From: Aeromicrobium yanjiei
Lineage (GTDB): Bacteria; Actinomycetota; Actinomycetes; Propionibacteriales; Nocardioidaceae
DNA length: 64,000 nt
Assembly: GCF_009649075.1 (NCBI RefSeq)
Contig: NZ_CP045737.1
Location: forward strand, 1,302,001-1,366,000
Direction: 5' to 3'
The translations under genes were made by a program, and so were the position numbers. Each line of letters begins with the position of its first letter. Position 1 is the stretch's first letter. The notes beneath the pieces are model-generated. The model did no database searches. It was not told the DNA's origin and worked only from the letters and a program-made list of their open reading frames with translations. This document shows, one piece after another, positions 9,032 to 18,503 of the stretch.

Positions 9032-10837
9032 TCAGGATCCCAGCTCGGCCTCGAACGACCCGGCCTGGAGGCGCTGCTTGACCGCCGTCAGGAACCGACC
9101 TGCGTCGGCGCCGTCGATGACCCGGTGATCGTAGGTCAGCGCGAGGTAGGCCATGCTCCGCACGGAGATGCTGTCGTTGCCGTGGTCGTCGGTGATGACG
9201 ACCGGGCGCTTCACGACGGCGCCGACACCCAGGATCGCGACCTGCGGCTGGTTGATGATCGGCGTGTCGAAAAGGGCGCCGTTGCTGCCGAGGTTGGTGA
9301 TCGAGAACGTCGCACCGGAGAGCTCGTCGGGCGAGATCTTGTTGGTGCGGGTGCGCTCGGCCGAGTCGGCGATCTTGCGGGCCAGCCCGGCGATGGACAG
9401 GTCGCCCGCGTCCTTGATCGTCGGGACCAGCAGGCCGCGCTCGGTGTCGACCGCGATGCCGAGGTGCTCGCCGGCCGGGTACGTGATCGTGCCCGCCTCG
9501 AGGTCCAGCGCCGAGTTGAGCTGCGGGTAGGACTTCAGCGCCTCGACCGCGGCCTTGGCGAAGAAGGGCAGGAACGTCAGCTTGACGCCCTCGCGCTCGA
9601 GGAACGCGTCCTTGTGGCGGGCACGGAGACGTGCGACCTCGGTGACGTCGACCTCGTGGACCTGCGTCAGCTGGGCCGAGGTCTGCAGGGACTCGACGAG
9701 GCGGGCCGCGATGATCTTGCGCAGGCGGGTGACCTTCTCGGTCTTGCCACGCAGCTCGGACGGTGCAGCCGCGGGAGCAGCGGCCGGAGCGGAGGCCGCA
9801 GGAGCGGCCGGCTCGGCCGGCTTGGACGCGGCAGCAGCGGCGTCGAGCACGTCCTGCTTGCGGATGCGGCCGCCGACGCCGGTGCCGGTGATACCGGCGA
9901 GGTCGACGTCGTGCTGCTTGGCCAGCTTGCGAACGATCGGCGTGACGTACGAGTCGCCGTTGCTCTCGGCCGGGGCGGCCGGGGCGGGAGCGGACTCGGG
10001 AGCAGCCTGCGTCTCGGGCTGGGCCGGGGTGGGCTCAGGCGCGGCTGCGGGCTCGGGCTCGGGTGTCGGCTCGGGCTCGGGCTCGGGCGTCGGCTCGGGA
10101 GCCGGCGGCGGCGGGGGAGCCTGCTCCTTCTTCGGCTCGGGCTTCTTCGGCTCGGGTGCGGACGCGGGTGCGTCGCCCTCGGCACCGATCACGGCGAGCA
10201 CGGCACCGACCTCGACGGTCTCGTCCTCCTCGGCGCGGATCTCGAGCAGCTTGCCGGCCACGGGCGAGGGGATCTCGGTGTCGACCTTGTCGGTCGAGAT
10301 CTCCAGGAGCGGCTCGTCGACCGCGACGTCGTCCCCGACGGCCTTGAGCCACTGGGTGACCGTGCCCTCGGTGACGCTCTCGCCGAGTGCAGGCAGGGTC
10401 ACCTCGGTGCCGCCGCCGGATGCAGGCGCGGTCTCAGCCTGGGGTGCAGCGGCCGTCTCGGCCACGTCGTGGGCCTGCTCGGCGCTGTCGTCGGGGGTGA
10501 CGGTGCGCTCCTCGGCCTCGGGCGCCGGCTCGGGTGCCTCGGCCGCAGGCTCCTCGGAGCCCTCGGACTCGGGGGCGGGGTCGCCTCCGGCGCTCTCACC
10601 CTCCTCACCGATGATCGCGAGGACCGCACCGACCTCGACCGTGTCGTCCTCCTCGGCCTTGATCTCGAGCAGGACGCCCGCGACGGGGGAGGGGATCTCG
10701 GTGTCGACCTTGTCGGTCGAGATCTCCAGGAGCGGCTCGTCGACGGCGACGGTGTCGCCGACGGACTTCAGCCATTGCGTGACTGTGCCCTCGGTGACGC
10801 TTTCACCAAGAGCGGGAAGGGTGACAGACGTGGCCAT
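9032..10837 (-). CDS. sucB: 2-oxoacid dehydrogenase E2, dihydrolipoamide succinyltransferase type
   Basis: A 601-residue E2 component. It carries two nearly identical lipoyl domains (about residues 3-78 and 146-220), each with the [17 protein letters not shown] block whose Lys is lipoylated. Each is followed by an Ala/Pro/Glu-rich linker, then a peripheral subunit-binding domain (about 297-335, [19 protein letters not shown]) and the catalytic domain with [14 protein letters not shown] at the end. It lies 19 bases after lpdA with a Shine-Dalgarno AGAGGA. In mycobacteria the orthologue (DlaT) serves pyruvate dehydrogenase, so the exact complex is uncertain. Confidence 0.95.
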   Translation of the reverse strand: MATSVTLPALGESVTEGTVTQWLKSVGDTVAVDEPLLEISTDKVDTEIPSPVAGVLLEIKAEEDDTVEVGAVLAIIGEEGESAGGDPAPESEGSEEPAAEAPEPAPEAEERTVTPDDSAEQAHDVAETAAAPQAETAPASGGGTEVTLPALGESVTEGTVTQWLKAVGDDVAVDEPLLEISTDKVDTEIPSPVAGKLLEIRAEEDETVEVGAVLAVIGAEGDAPASAPEPKKPEPKKEQAPPPPPAPEPTPEPEPEPTPEPEPAAAPEPTPAQPETQAAPESAPAPAAPAESNGDSYVTPIVRKLAKQHDVDLAGITGTGVGGRIRKQDVLDAAAAASKPAEPAAPAASAPAAAPAAAPSELRGKTEKVTRLRKIIAARLVESLQTSAQLTQVHEVDVTEVARLRARHKDAFLEREGVKLTFLPFFAKAAVEALKSYPQLNSALDLEAGTITYPAGEHLGIAVDTERGLLVPTIKDAGDLSIAGLARKIADSAERTRTNKISPDELSGATFSITNLGSNGALFDTPIINQPQVAILGVGAVVKRPVVITDDHGNDSISVRSMAYLALTYDHRVIDGADAGRFLTAVKQRLQAGSFEAELGS

Positions 10838-10856
10838 GATGTCCTCTGGATCTCGG

Positions 10857-12239
10857 TCAGGCGTGGGAGTGGAGCGGTTTGCCGGCGAGGGCGAGCGCAG
10901 CTTCGCCGAGCGCCTCGTTCTGGGTGGGGTGAGCGTGGATGAACTGCGCGACGTCCTCGGGGTAGGCCTCCCAGTTCACGATCAGCGAGGCCTCACCGAC
11001 CTGCTCGCCGTAGCGGGCGCCGATCATGTGGACACCGACGATCGGCCCGTCCTTCTCGCGGACGAGCTTGATGCTGCCCGTCGTGCCGAGGATCTGGGAC
11101 TTGCCGTTGCCGCCGAGGCTGTACTCGACCGTCTCGACGCCGTCGTCGCCGAACTTCTCCCGGGCCTGGGGCTCGGTGATGCCGACCGACGCGATCTCGG
11201 GGTCGCAGTACGTCACGCGGGGGATGCCGGCGTCGATGACGGGCTGCGGGTTGAGGCCCGCGATCTCCTCGGCGACGAAGATGCCGTGGGCGAAGCCGCG
11301 GTGCGCGAGCTGCAGGCCGGGGACGAGGTCACCGACCGCGAACACGCCGTCGACGTTGGTCGCGAGGCGCTCGTTGGTGGGCACCCAGCCGCGGTCGACC
11401 GTGATGCCGGCCTCCTCGTAGCCCATGCCGGCGGAGTTGGGACCGCGGCCGACAGCGACGAGCACCAGGTCGGTGTCGATCGTGGTGCCGTCCTCGAGGG
11501 TCACGGTCACGCCGTTCTCGGTCTGCTTGACCGAGTCGAACTTGACGCCGGTCTTGAAGTTGATCTTGCGCTTGCGGAACGCGCGCTCGAGCTGCTTGCT
11601 CAGCGAGGGGTCCTCCAGCGGGACGAGCGTCGGCAGGCCCTCGATGATCGTGACGTCGGCGCCGAAGGACTTCCACACGGACGCGAACTCGACGCCGATG
11701 ACGCTGCCGCCGATGATGACGACCCGCTCAGGGACCTCGGACATCTTCAGCGCCTCGGTCGAGGTGATGACCCGTCCGCCGATCTCCAGGCCGAGGGTGC
11801 GGGAGACCGAACCGGTGGCCAGGACGACGTTGGTGCCGGTGTAGCGCTCGCCGTTGACCTCGACGGTCTTGGGGTCGACCAGCTTGCCCTCACCCTCGAC
11901 GACCGTGATGCCGCCGGACTTGATGAGGCCCTGCAGGCCCTTGTAGAGACGGTCGATGACGCCGTCCTTGTAGGAGTTGACCGCCGCCATGTCGATGCCC
12001 TCGAAGGTCGACTTCACGCCGAACTTGGCGCCTTCGCGGGCGCCGTCGGCGACCTCGGCCGCGTGCAGCATGGCCTTGGTCGGGATGCAGCCCCAGTGCA
12101 GGCAGGTGCCGCCGAGCTTGGACTTCTCGATGAGGGCCACAGACTTGCCCAGCTGGACGGCGCGGAGCGCGCAGGCGTAGCCGCCACTTCCGCCGCCGAG
12201 AATTACGATGTCGAAGTTGTTGCCGGCGACGTCCGCCAC
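10857..12239 (-). CDS. lpdA: dihydrolipoyl dehydrogenase (E3)
   Basis: A 460-residue flavoprotein that reoxidises dihydrolipoamide with NAD. The FAD motif [10 protein letters not shown] is at residues 12-21, the redox-active disulfide is in [16 protein letters not shown], the NAD motif is [14 protein letters not shown], and the C-terminal catalytic pair is in [13 protein letters not shown]. The GTG at 12239 is chosen because GGGAGGA lies just upstream with ideal spacing; a longer start at 12269 would have no such site. It heads the lpdA-sucB-epimerase-DinB operon. Confidence 0.97.
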   Translation of the reverse strand: MADVAGNNFDIVILGGGSGGYACALRAVQLGKSVALIEKSKLGGTCLHWGCIPTKAMLHAAEVADGAREGAKFGVKSTFEGIDMAAVNSYKDGVIDRLYKGLQGLIKSGGITVVEGEGKLVDPKTVEVNGERYTGTNVVLATGSVSRTLGLEIGGRVITSTEALKMSEVPERVVIIGGSVIGVEFASVWKSFGADVTIIEGLPTLVPLEDPSLSKQLERAFRKRKINFKTGVKFDSVKQTENGVTVTLEDGTTIDTDLVLVAVGRGPNSAGMGYEEAGITVDRGWVPTNERLATNVDGVFAVGDLVPGLQLAHRGFAHGIFVAEEIAGLNPQPVIDAGIPRVTYCDPEIASVGITEPQAREKFGDDGVETVEYSLGGNGKSQILGTTGSIKLVREKDGPIVGVHMIGARYGEQVGEASLIVNWEAYPEDVAQFIHAHPTQNEALGEAALALAGKPLHSHA

Positions 12240-12256
12240 GGTGTCCTCCCAAAGAC

Positions 12257-12272
12257 GATGTGCATCCACATC
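12257..12272. promoter_or_regulatory. inverted repeat between lpdA and the J-like gene
   Basis: GATGTG (12257-12262) and CACATC (12267-12272) form a perfect 6-bp inverted repeat with a 4-base centre, 18 bases in front of the lpdA start. Position and symmetry suit a dimeric regulator of lpdA. No regulator is identified. Confidence 0.35.
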
Positions 12273-12344
12273 TTGTCACTCAAGGCAAGAACTGTGCCAC
12301 TGGGGTTCGACGGGCGGCGCCCGGCGATCGGGCACACTTGTCGC

Positions 12345-12929
12345 ATGGGAATTTTCCGTGGCCGGAAGGCCAGGACCGCCGGCGGGGCGTCGGTGTCCGA
12401 CCGCAACGCGAGCCGGGCCGACCTCGAGGCGTTGCGCGAGTTCGCCGCCACCCGGCGCGGCGTGGAGGCATGGATCGAGCCACAGACCGCGGTCACGCAG
12501 GCGACGCTGCTCCTCGTCGCGGACGACGGTGAGTCGATCCGGCGCCGGGTGGCCTCACCGCAGGCCGGTCACGACTTCGCCCGTAAGAAGCTCCAGGTGC
12601 CGGTCTACGACTCCAACCTCGTCCCGATCCCGTCCCGCAAGCGCGAGTACGACCTGCGCAAGGCCAGGGCCTCCTCGACGTCCTCCACGTCGTCGACCAC
12701 GACCACTGCTCCCGTCGCGAAGACCCAGACGCCCCGCGAGCTGCGCGCGATCATGACGCTGGAGTCGATCGCGGGATCGGACCCGTTGCCGAGCAACCCG
12801 TCCTTCGACGACCTGATGCGCGTCTACCGCAAGGCCCGCAAGCAGGCCCACCCCGACCGCCTCGGCGGTCAGCGCGAGAAGTGGGACACCGTCGAGGACG
12901 CCGCCCGCGCCCTCGGCCTGCCGGACTGA
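12345..12929 (+). CDS. conserved hypothetical protein with J-domain-like C terminus
   Basis: A 194-residue protein in three parts. Residues 1-105 form a conserved actinobacterial domain often found beside lpdA (DLEALREFAATRRGVEAWIE, then a region ending PSRKREYDLRKA). Residues 108-128 are a Ser/Thr/Ala-rich linker. The last 50 residues contain YRKARKQAHPDRLGG, with the HPD tripeptide of DnaJ J-domains between two helices. This suggests contact with an Hsp70, but the J-domain is short and untested. The ATG at 12345 gives MGIFRGRKAR and sits 6 bases after CACACT, a weak leaderless -10. Confidence 0.75.
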   Translation: MGIFRGRKARTAGGASVSDRNASRADLEALREFAATRRGVEAWIEPQTAVTQATLLLVADDGESIRRRVASPQAGHDFARKKLQVPVYDSNLVPIPSRKREYDLRKARASSTSSTSSTTTTAPVAKTQTPRELRAIMTLESIAGSDPLPSNPSFDDLMRVYRKARKQAHPDRLGGQREKWDTVEDAARALGLPD

Positions 12930-12931
12930 CC

Positions 12932-13004
12932 CCCGCCCCGATTTGCGCCCTCCTGCACGCTTTCGCGTGCGGATTCGGTGCAGGAGTCCGCACATCTGGG
13001 CGGG
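12932..13004. terminator. long imperfect inverted repeat between convergent genes
   Basis: Arms at 12932-12958 and 12978-13004 pair at 23 of 27 positions, with an uninterrupted 9-bp inner section CTCCTGCAC/GTGCAGGAG. Inside the loop GCACGC-TTTC-GCGTGC (12955-12970) forms a second, mutually exclusive hairpin. It lies between two genes ending at 12929 and 13018, so it probably terminates both. There is no U-run, so it may act by structure or be a small repeat element. Confidence 0.7.
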
Positions 13005-13017
13005 TTGCGGGGGAGGG

Positions 13018-14370
13018 CTAGTGCCAGCCCTGCGGGTCCACGCCGCCGGGGATCTCGACGGCGTGGTCGTACGGGGTGCGGGTGAACACGAAGCTGGCCA
13101 GGACGAGGCGCGCGGGGCGCCCCTGCTCGTCCCGCTCGACCGCCAGCGGCTCGCCGCGGTAGTAGCCCTCGAGCCCCGTCCAGCGGTCCCCGTCCCGGGT
13201 GAACCGGGCGCCCCGGCCCTGACCCGGCTCGCCGAGGCGCAGCCCGCCGTCGGCACCGAGTGCCAGCGTGAACTCGTACGTGCCCCAGTACCAAGGACCC
13301 ACGAGATCGAGGGCGTCCGCCTGTGAGGCATCCGCGTGCCACGGCTTCGGCGCGACAGGCTCGCGGTCGCGGACGATCTCCAGCAGATCCGTCGTGGCCG
13401 TGCTCAGCCCGCTGGTGGCGTTCGTCATGAGGACGACGCCGTCACCGGTCTCCAGCTCGACGCGCAGGCCCGCGAGGAATCCGGGCATCGACCCGCCGTG
13501 GCCGGCGTACCGGCGTCCCTCCGCGTTCCACATCTGCCACCCGAGTCCGTGCGCGCCGCCCCAGGTCGCACCTGGGACGTCGTTGACCGCCACGGGTCGC
13601 AGCATCTCCCGGAGCGTGGACTCCGCGAGGACGTCGTGGACACGGCCCGCGAGGAACGCCGCCCACGTCGCCAGGTCGTCGGCGGTGGACCACAGCTGCC
13701 CTGCGGGCGACATCGCGCCCGCATCGTGCTCGGGCTCGACGTGCAGCAGGTCCGCGAGCGGGTGGACCGCGAGGCCCGGCGCAGCTGCCCAGGTGGGCCG
13801 CGGAGTCGTGCGGTGCATGCCGAGGGGCTCAAGGATCTCGTCCCGGACGGCGTCCTGCCACGGGCGACCCCGCAGGCGGGCGACGAGCTCGCCCAGCACG
13901 CCATAGCCGAGGTTGGAGTAGTGGAACACGGTGCCCGGGGTGAAGCGCAGCGCGGTCCCGGACGCGAGCAGCTCGTCCCAGCTGCCGCCGGGTGTTCGCT
14001 CCCACCAGTCGCCGTCGGTCTCGGACTGCAGACCCGACGTGTGGGTGAGCAGCTGGGCGATCGTCACCTGTCCGAAGGGGACCTCGGGCAGGTACGTCCC
14101 GATGGTGTCGCCGATCGCCAGCAGGCCCTCGTCGCGCAGCCGCATGACCTCCACGGCCACGAACGTCTTGGAGATCGAGCCGATCCGGTACTGGGTGTCC
14201 GTCGTCGCCGGCTCTCCTCCCGCGCGGCCGTCCACCGCGCCGACGGCGCCGCTCCACGCGATCTCACCGGACCGGACGACGGCGGCCGCGACCGAGGGCA
14301 GGCGCCGCTCCGACTGCTCCTTGGCCAGTCGCCGGTCGAGAGCGGCGGTGGTCGCGACGTCGAACGTCAT
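13018..14370 (-). CDS. serine hydrolase, class C beta-lactamase family
   Basis: A 450-residue protein of the beta-lactamase/esterase EstB family. The catalytic SxxK motif is in IGSISKTFVAVEVMRLRDEG (Ser near residue 69), the second motif is the Tyr in HYSNLGYGVLGELV, and a GHGGSMPGF block corresponds to the third. A C-terminal lipocalin-like extension (about 350-450) is common in this family. No signal peptide is evident, so it is probably cytoplasmic. Its ATG overlaps the pepA stop as ATGA. Substrate unknown; peptidase or esterase activity is plausible. Confidence 0.9.
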   Translation of the reverse strand: MTFDVATTAALDRRLAKEQSERRLPSVAAAVVRSGEIAWSGAVGAVDGRAGGEPATTDTQYRIGSISKTFVAVEVMRLRDEGLLAIGDTIGTYLPEVPFGQVTIAQLLTHTSGLQSETDGDWWERTPGGSWDELLASGTALRFTPGTVFHYSNLGYGVLGELVARLRGRPWQDAVRDEILEPLGMHRTTPRPTWAAAPGLAVHPLADLLHVEPEHDAGAMSPAGQLWSTADDLATWAAFLAGRVHDVLAESTLREMLRPVAVNDVPGATWGGAHGLGWQMWNAEGRRYAGHGGSMPGFLAGLRVELETGDGVVLMTNATSGLSTATTDLLEIVRDREPVAPKPWHADASQADALDLVGPWYWGTYEFTLALGADGGLRLGEPGQGRGARFTRDGDRWTGLEGYYRGEPLAVERDEQGRPARLVLASFVFTRTPYDHAVEIPGGVDPQGWH

Positions 14371-15812
14371 CGAGCCCCGGCCAGCTCCGTCGCGAGCCGC
14401 ACGAGCGTCCGCACGCCGGTGCCGGTGCCGCCCACGGGGGTGTAGTCGAAGGCGCTGCCCTCGTTGAACGACGGACCCGCGATGTCCAGGTGCGCCCAGG
14501 GCACATCGCCCACGAACTCCCGCAGGAACGCCGCCGCGAACAGCGTGCCGCCGTACGGCTTGGGGTTGTGCTGGCGCAGGTCGCCGATGCTGGAGGACGT
14601 CACGACGCCCTTCATCTCCTCGGTGATCGGCAGTCGCCACATGGACTCGCCGGCGTCCCGGGACACGGCCAGCACGGTCTCGGAGAACTCCTCGTCGTTG
14701 CCCAGGATGCCAGTCGTGTGCTGGCCGAGCGCGACCATGCACGCGCCGGTCAGGGTCGCGACGTCGACGATGTGGTCGGGTGCGGTCTCGGCCGCGAGCG
14801 AGAGGCCGTCGGCCAGGACGAGGCGGCCCTCGGCATCGGTGTTGTGCACCTCGACGGTCGCCCCGCTGCGCATGCGCAGCACGTCACCGGGCCGGGTGGC
14901 CCGGCCGCTCGGCATGTTCTCGGCGACGCACGCGTAGGCGGTGACCTTGATCGGCAGGCCGAGGCGTGCGATCGCGACGGTCGCGGCGACGACGGCGGCC
15001 GCGCCGGCCATGTCGAGCTTCATGGTCTGCATCGAGGCGCCGGGCTTGATCGAGAGTCCTCCCGAGTCGAACGTGATGCCCTTGCCCACGAGCGCCAGGT
15101 GCGAGACGGCGTCCTCGGGCTCGTACGACAGGGTCAGCAGACGCGGAGGGCTGTCGGACCCCTGGCCGACGCCGAGGATGCCGCCACACCGCTCCTTCGC
15201 GAGCCGCTTCTCGTCCCAGACGGTCACCTTGACGTCGGTGCCCGCGTGCTGCGTGAACGCCTCGACGAGATCGGCAGGTCGCTTGTCGCCCGGCGGGGTG
15301 TTGACCCAGTCGCGCGCGGCGTTGACCGCGGCCGCGACGGTGGCGGCGCGCTCGAGCGCCCGGGTCGCGGTGCCTTGACGGGCGAAGGGGGTCAGGATGG
15401 CCGCCGAGGTGACCTCGCGAGCCTTCTTGTCGTTCTTCTTCGTCTTGTACGCCTCGTAGCGGTACGTGCCGAGCTCGATCCCCTCGGCGATGGCCTCGAC
15501 CTCGTCGACGCCGGCCGGGTGGAGGGCGACCGCGACACTGGTCGCGTTCTTCGCGGCGCGTACGCCGTTGGCGGCGGCGCGGCGCAGGTCCTCGGCGGTG
15601 GGCTCGGCGGGCAGCGCGACCGCCACCACGACCGGCGCCTTGGCCAGTCCGCCCGACGGGAATCTCACGGTCTGGCCCTTCTCGCCGGAGAACCCCATCA
15701 GGTCGAGGGCCTCGGCGAGCTCGCCCTTGTCGTCGTCGTTGCGGATCCCGAGGACCAGGACGTCGGCGCGGGCGGTGGTCGGCTTCGATGTGCTGAGGGT
15801 GACGGTGGGCAT
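14367..15812 (-). CDS. pepA: leucyl aminopeptidase (M17)
   Basis: A 481-residue two-metal aminopeptidase. The family motif NTDAEGRL is present, with the metal-binding Lys/Asp in [16 protein letters not shown] and the catalytic Lys/Arg region. The ATG at 15812 gives [13 protein letters not shown] and is preceded by TAGAGT (15820-15825, reverse) with a 7-base gap; the longer open frame to 15872 would run into gcvT. It diverges from gcvT, matching Rv2213/Rv2211c order, and is coupled to the serine hydrolase downstream. Confidence 0.96.
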   Translation of the reverse strand: MPTVTLSTSKPTTARADVLVLGIRNDDDKGELAEALDLMGFSGEKGQTVRFPSGGLAKAPVVVAVALPAEPTAEDLRRAAANGVRAAKNATSVAVALHPAGVDEVEAIAEGIELGTYRYEAYKTKKNDKKAREVTSAAILTPFARQGTATRALERAATVAAAVNAARDWVNTPPGDKRPADLVEAFTQHAGTDVKVTVWDEKRLAKERCGGILGVGQGSDSPPRLLTLSYEPEDAVSHLALVGKGITFDSGGLSIKPGASMQTMKLDMAGAAAVVAATVAIARLGLPIKVTAYACVAENMPSGRATRPGDVLRMRSGATVEVHNTDAEGRLVLADGLSLAAETAPDHIVDVATLTGACMVALGQHTTGILGNDEEFSETVLAVSRDAGESMWRLPITEEMKGVVTSSSIGDLRQHNPKPYGGTLFAAAFLREFVGDVPWAHLDIAGPSFNEGSAFDYTPVGGTGTGVRTLVRLATELAGAR

Positions 15813-15870
15813 GCCAGCCACTCTAAGGTCGCACCGGCGGACGTCGCGAGCCTGCTCTAGGTTGAGGACC

Positions 15871-16971
15871 ATGGATCTGCTGCACTCACCCCTGCACGAC
15901 CGTCACGTGGCGCTCGGCGCCAAGCTCGCCGAGTTCGGCGGCTGGGACATGCCGCTGGAGTACGCCGGTGGGGGAGTGCTGGCCGAGCACAAGGCGGTCC
16001 GTGAGGGGGTCGGCCTGTTCGACGTCAGCCACCTGGGCAAGGCCCTGGTGCGGGGCACGGGCGCGGCCGACTTCGTCAACGCGTGCTTCACGAACGACCT
16101 GAGGCGCATCCGGCCCGGCAAGGCGCAGTACACGCTGTGCTGCGACGAGGACGGTGGCACGGTCGACGACCTCATCGCCTACCTGCGCAGCGACTTCGAG
16201 GTGTTCCTGATCCCCAACGCGGCCAACACCGCGGCGGTCGTGGCCCGTGTTCGGGACGCTGCGCCGGAGGGCATCGAGGTCACCGACCTGCACCGCGACT
16301 ACGCGATCCTCGCGATCCAGGGCCCGTCCAGCGACGAGGTGCTGCAGGCGCTCGACCTGCCGGTCGACCACGACTACATGTCGTTCGCGGATGCCCGCAT
16401 CGCCGACCACGACATCACGGTCTGCCGCACGGGCTACACCGGCGAGCGCGGCTACGAGCTCGTGGTCCCGGCCGGATCGGCCACCTCGGTGTGGGACGCC
16501 GTGATGGCCGCCGGCGAGGCGTACGGCATCCGCGCCTGCGGACTGGGCGCCCGTGACACCCTGCGCACCGAGATGGGCTACCCCCTGCACGGTCACGAGC
16601 TGTCGGCCGAGATCAGCCCGGTCATGGCCCGCGCGGGCTGGGCCGTCGGATGGGACAAGGAGACGTTCTGGGGCAAGGCGGCGCTCGAGCGCCAGCGCGC
16701 CGAGAAGACGGTCCCCACGCTGCGCGGTCTGCTCGCGCAGGGACGCGGCATCCCGCGTCCCGGCATGCGCGTGGCCGATGCGGAGGGCAGCGAGCTCGGA
16801 GAGGTCACGTCGGGCACGTTCTCGCCGACCCTGCGTCAGGGCATCGCACTTGCGCTCCTCGACCCCGCCGTCGAGGATGGCGCGACAGTGGTCGTGGACG
16901 TGCGCGGCCGCTCCGAGGCGTTCACGGTGACCAAGCCGCCGTTCGTGCAACCGTCGACGAAGGAGTCATGA
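15871..16971 (+). CDS. gcvT: glycine cleavage system T protein (aminomethyltransferase)
   Basis: A 366-residue folate-binding enzyme that transfers the one-carbon unit of glycine to tetrahydrofolate. Recognisable are [20 protein letters not shown], the [12 protein letters not shown] motif, [20 protein letters not shown] and the C-terminal barrel domain with [20 protein letters not shown]. The ATG at 15871 follows TAGGTT (15858-15863) with a 7-base gap. The P and H proteins are not in the window, as expected because gcvT stands alone in many Actinobacteria. Confidence 0.96.
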   Translation: MDLLHSPLHDRHVALGAKLAEFGGWDMPLEYAGGGVLAEHKAVREGVGLFDVSHLGKALVRGTGAADFVNACFTNDLRRIRPGKAQYTLCCDEDGGTVDDLIAYLRSDFEVFLIPNAANTAAVVARVRDAAPEGIEVTDLHRDYAILAIQGPSSDEVLQALDLPVDHDYMSFADARIADHDITVCRTGYTGERGYELVVPAGSATSVWDAVMAAGEAYGIRACGLGARDTLRTEMGYPLHGHELSAEISPVMARAGWAVGWDKETFWGKAALERQRAEKTVPTLRGLLAQGRGIPRPGMRVADAEGSELGEVTSGTFSPTLRQGIALALLDPAVEDGATVVVDVRGRSEAFTVTKPPFVQPSTKES

Positions 16972-16973
16972 CC

Positions 16974-17174
16974 ATGGCGTGGACCTGGACGTTCGAGAGC
17001 TCGACGGGCGAGGTGACCGGTCGCTCCGAGGAGTTCGACAACCGCGGCGACGCCGAGTCGTGGGTCGGCGAGGCGTTCGGCGAGCTCCTCGAGCAGGGCA
17101 TCGATCAGGTGCGCCTGTTCGATGGCGAGAGCGAGATCTACGGACCGATGTCGCTGCACGCCGAGAACAACTGA
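16974..17174 (+). CDS. small conserved hypothetical protein
   Basis: A 66-residue acidic protein (MAWTWTFESSTGEVTGRS...). The WTFE start, the DAESWVGEAFGELL helix and the YGPMSL end resemble short proteins found after gcvT in other Actinobacteria; function unknown. I choose the ATG at 16974 because AGGAG at 16961-16965 has ideal spacing to it. The ATG at 16968 overlaps the gcvT stop but is too close to that site. It is co-transcribed with gcvT. Confidence 0.75.
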   Translation: MAWTWTFESSTGEVTGRSEEFDNRGDAESWVGEAFGELLEQGIDQVRLFDGESEIYGPMSLHAENN

Positions 17175-17195
17175 GCGGGGACCCGCCAGACGGGC

Positions 17196-17750
17196 TCAGC
17201 GGTAGTTGGTGCCGAGCTTCTCGCGGCGCGCGACCTGCGGCTTGGGCAGACGGAAGCGGCGCAGCTGCGTGCTGCGCAGCACCGCGTACATCACCGAGCC
17301 CTTGACCGACTCGGGCCCGAACCGGGCCTTGAGCTCCCTGCGGAGACCGCGGGTCATGATGACCTCGTCGATGACGGTCGCGACGATGATGGCGGGGTAG
17401 GCGACCGCCGTGAGCACCGAGGTGAGCGCGGTGCTGTCGCTGCCGACCGCGAACAGGACCAGCAGGACGACCAGGATCGGGAGCAGGAACTCCGCGACGT
17501 TGTAGCGGCGGTCGACCCAGTCGCGGGAGAAGCGGCGGACCGGTCCCTGCTCGCGAGCCGGCAGATAGCGCTCGTCGCCGCTCTTGAGGGCCTCGCGCTG
17601 CTTGAGACGGACCTGCTCGCGTGCGGCCGCGTCCCGCTTGCGCTGCTCCTTGCGGGACATCGGGGTCTTCATCTGCTTCTTGCGAGCGGCTTCGGCCTCC
17701 TTGCGCGTGGGTGTCGCGCGGCCCTTGCCTGCTTCTGTCTCGTCTACCAC
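17196..17750 (-). CDS. DUF3043 domain membrane protein
   Basis: A 184-residue protein with a very basic, charged N-terminal third (KGRATPTRKEAEAARKKQ, KEQRKRDAAAREQVRLKQ), then two hydrophobic segments (about 95-112 and 116-135) and a basic C terminus. This is the layout of the actinobacterial DUF3043 family, function unknown. The GTG at 17750 is preceded by TAGGGT (17758-17763, reverse) with a 7-base gap. It is divergent from pspA, with only 30 bases between the two start codons. Confidence 0.9.
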   Translation of the reverse strand: MVDETEAGKGRATPTRKEAEAARKKQMKTPMSRKEQRKRDAAAREQVRLKQREALKSGDERYLPAREQGPVRRFSRDWVDRRYNVAEFLLPILVVLLVLFAVGSDSTALTSVLTAVAYPAIIVATVIDEVIMTRGLRRELKARFGPESVKGSVMYAVLRSTQLRRFRLPKPQVARREKLGTNYR

Positions 17751-17757
17751 CCTCGCA

Positions 17758-17773
17758 ACCCTACCCGTACGCT
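17758..17773. promoter_or_regulatory. back-to-back -10 elements, DUF3043 gene / pspA
   Basis: On the reverse strand TAGGGT (17763 down to 17758) lies 7 bases before the DUF3043 GTG; on the forward strand TACGCT (17768-17773) lies 7 bases before the pspA ATG. The hexamers are separated by 4 bp, so two polymerases could not occupy them at once. Both transcripts should be leaderless. Confidence 0.6.
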
Positions 17774-17780
17774 TGTGAGC

Positions 17781-18503
17781 ATGAGCATCGGTCAACGCGT
17801 CACCCGTTGGTGGAGATCGCGCCGCGCGGACAGTGACGACCCCGGGGCACTGAAGGACAGGCTGGACGAGACCTACCGCAACCAGACGGCCCTGCTCCGG
17901 CAGGTGCGCCGTGGTGTCGCGGACGTCGCGACGAGCCGCAAGCGCGTCGAGCTGCAGCTCGCGTCGATCGCCCAGCAGGCGTCCCAGCTCGACGACCAGG
18001 CCCGTCAGGCGGTCGACCAGGGCAATGACGACGTGGCTCGCGCGTTCCTGACGCGCAAGGTGATGCTGGAGAAGACGGCCGCCGACCTCGAGGAGCGTCG
18101 CGCCAGCCTGAAGGCCGAGGAGGACAAGCTCGAGCTCGCGGCCATGAAGGTCGAGCAGGAGGTCGAGGGCTTCCGGGTCCGCAAGGACACCCTCGCCGCC
18201 CGGCACACCGCGGCCTCGGCGCGCGCAGAGATCAACAGCGCGACGACCGGGATCGGCTCGGCCGTGAGCGACGTCAACCAGGCGATGGAGTCGGCCGAGC
18301 GGCGTACGCGCGAGCTCGAGGCCCAGTCGGACGCAGTCGACGAGCTCGTCGCGGAGGGCATCGTGACCAAGGCGGGGGAGTCTCCCGACGACGCGCTGCG
18401 CCGCCAGTTCGACGCTGCGCTCGACGACGCCGAGGTCGACCGGCAGCTCGACCAGATCACGCACCGGAAGGACGACAGTGGCACGCACCCGATTTCGGAG
18501 TGA
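17781..18503 (+). CDS. pspA: PspA/IM30 family membrane-stress protein
   Basis: A 240-residue, almost entirely helical coiled-coil protein with the family's amphipathic N terminus (MSIGQRVTRWWRSRR). Long heptad-rich helices run from about residue 40 to 190, including NQTALLRQVRRGVADVATSR and the ARAFLTRKVMLEKTAADLEE helix. PspA family proteins assemble on damaged inner membranes (established for homologues). The ATG at 17781 is favoured over the in-frame GTG at 17775 by its 7-base gap to TACGCT. Its last 26 bases overlap htpX, so the stress operon pspA-htpX-pspAB is translationally coupled. Confidence 0.93.
   Translation: MSIGQRVTRWWRSRRADSDDPGALKDRLDETYRNQTALLRQVRRGVADVATSRKRVELQLASIAQQASQLDDQARQAVDQGNDDVARAFLTRKVMLEKTAADLEERRASLKAEEDKLELAAMKVEQEVEGFRVRKDTLAARHTAASARAEINSATTGIGSAVSDVNQAMESAERRTRELEAQSDAVDELVAEGIVTKAGESPDDALRRQFDAALDDAEVDRQLDQITHRKDDSGTHPISE

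Noticed and set aside
9555..12929. Forward open frame of about 1,120 codons over sucB and lpdA
   Set aside because: Only its last 195 codons (from 12345) are a real gene; the rest is antisense to sucB and lpdA.
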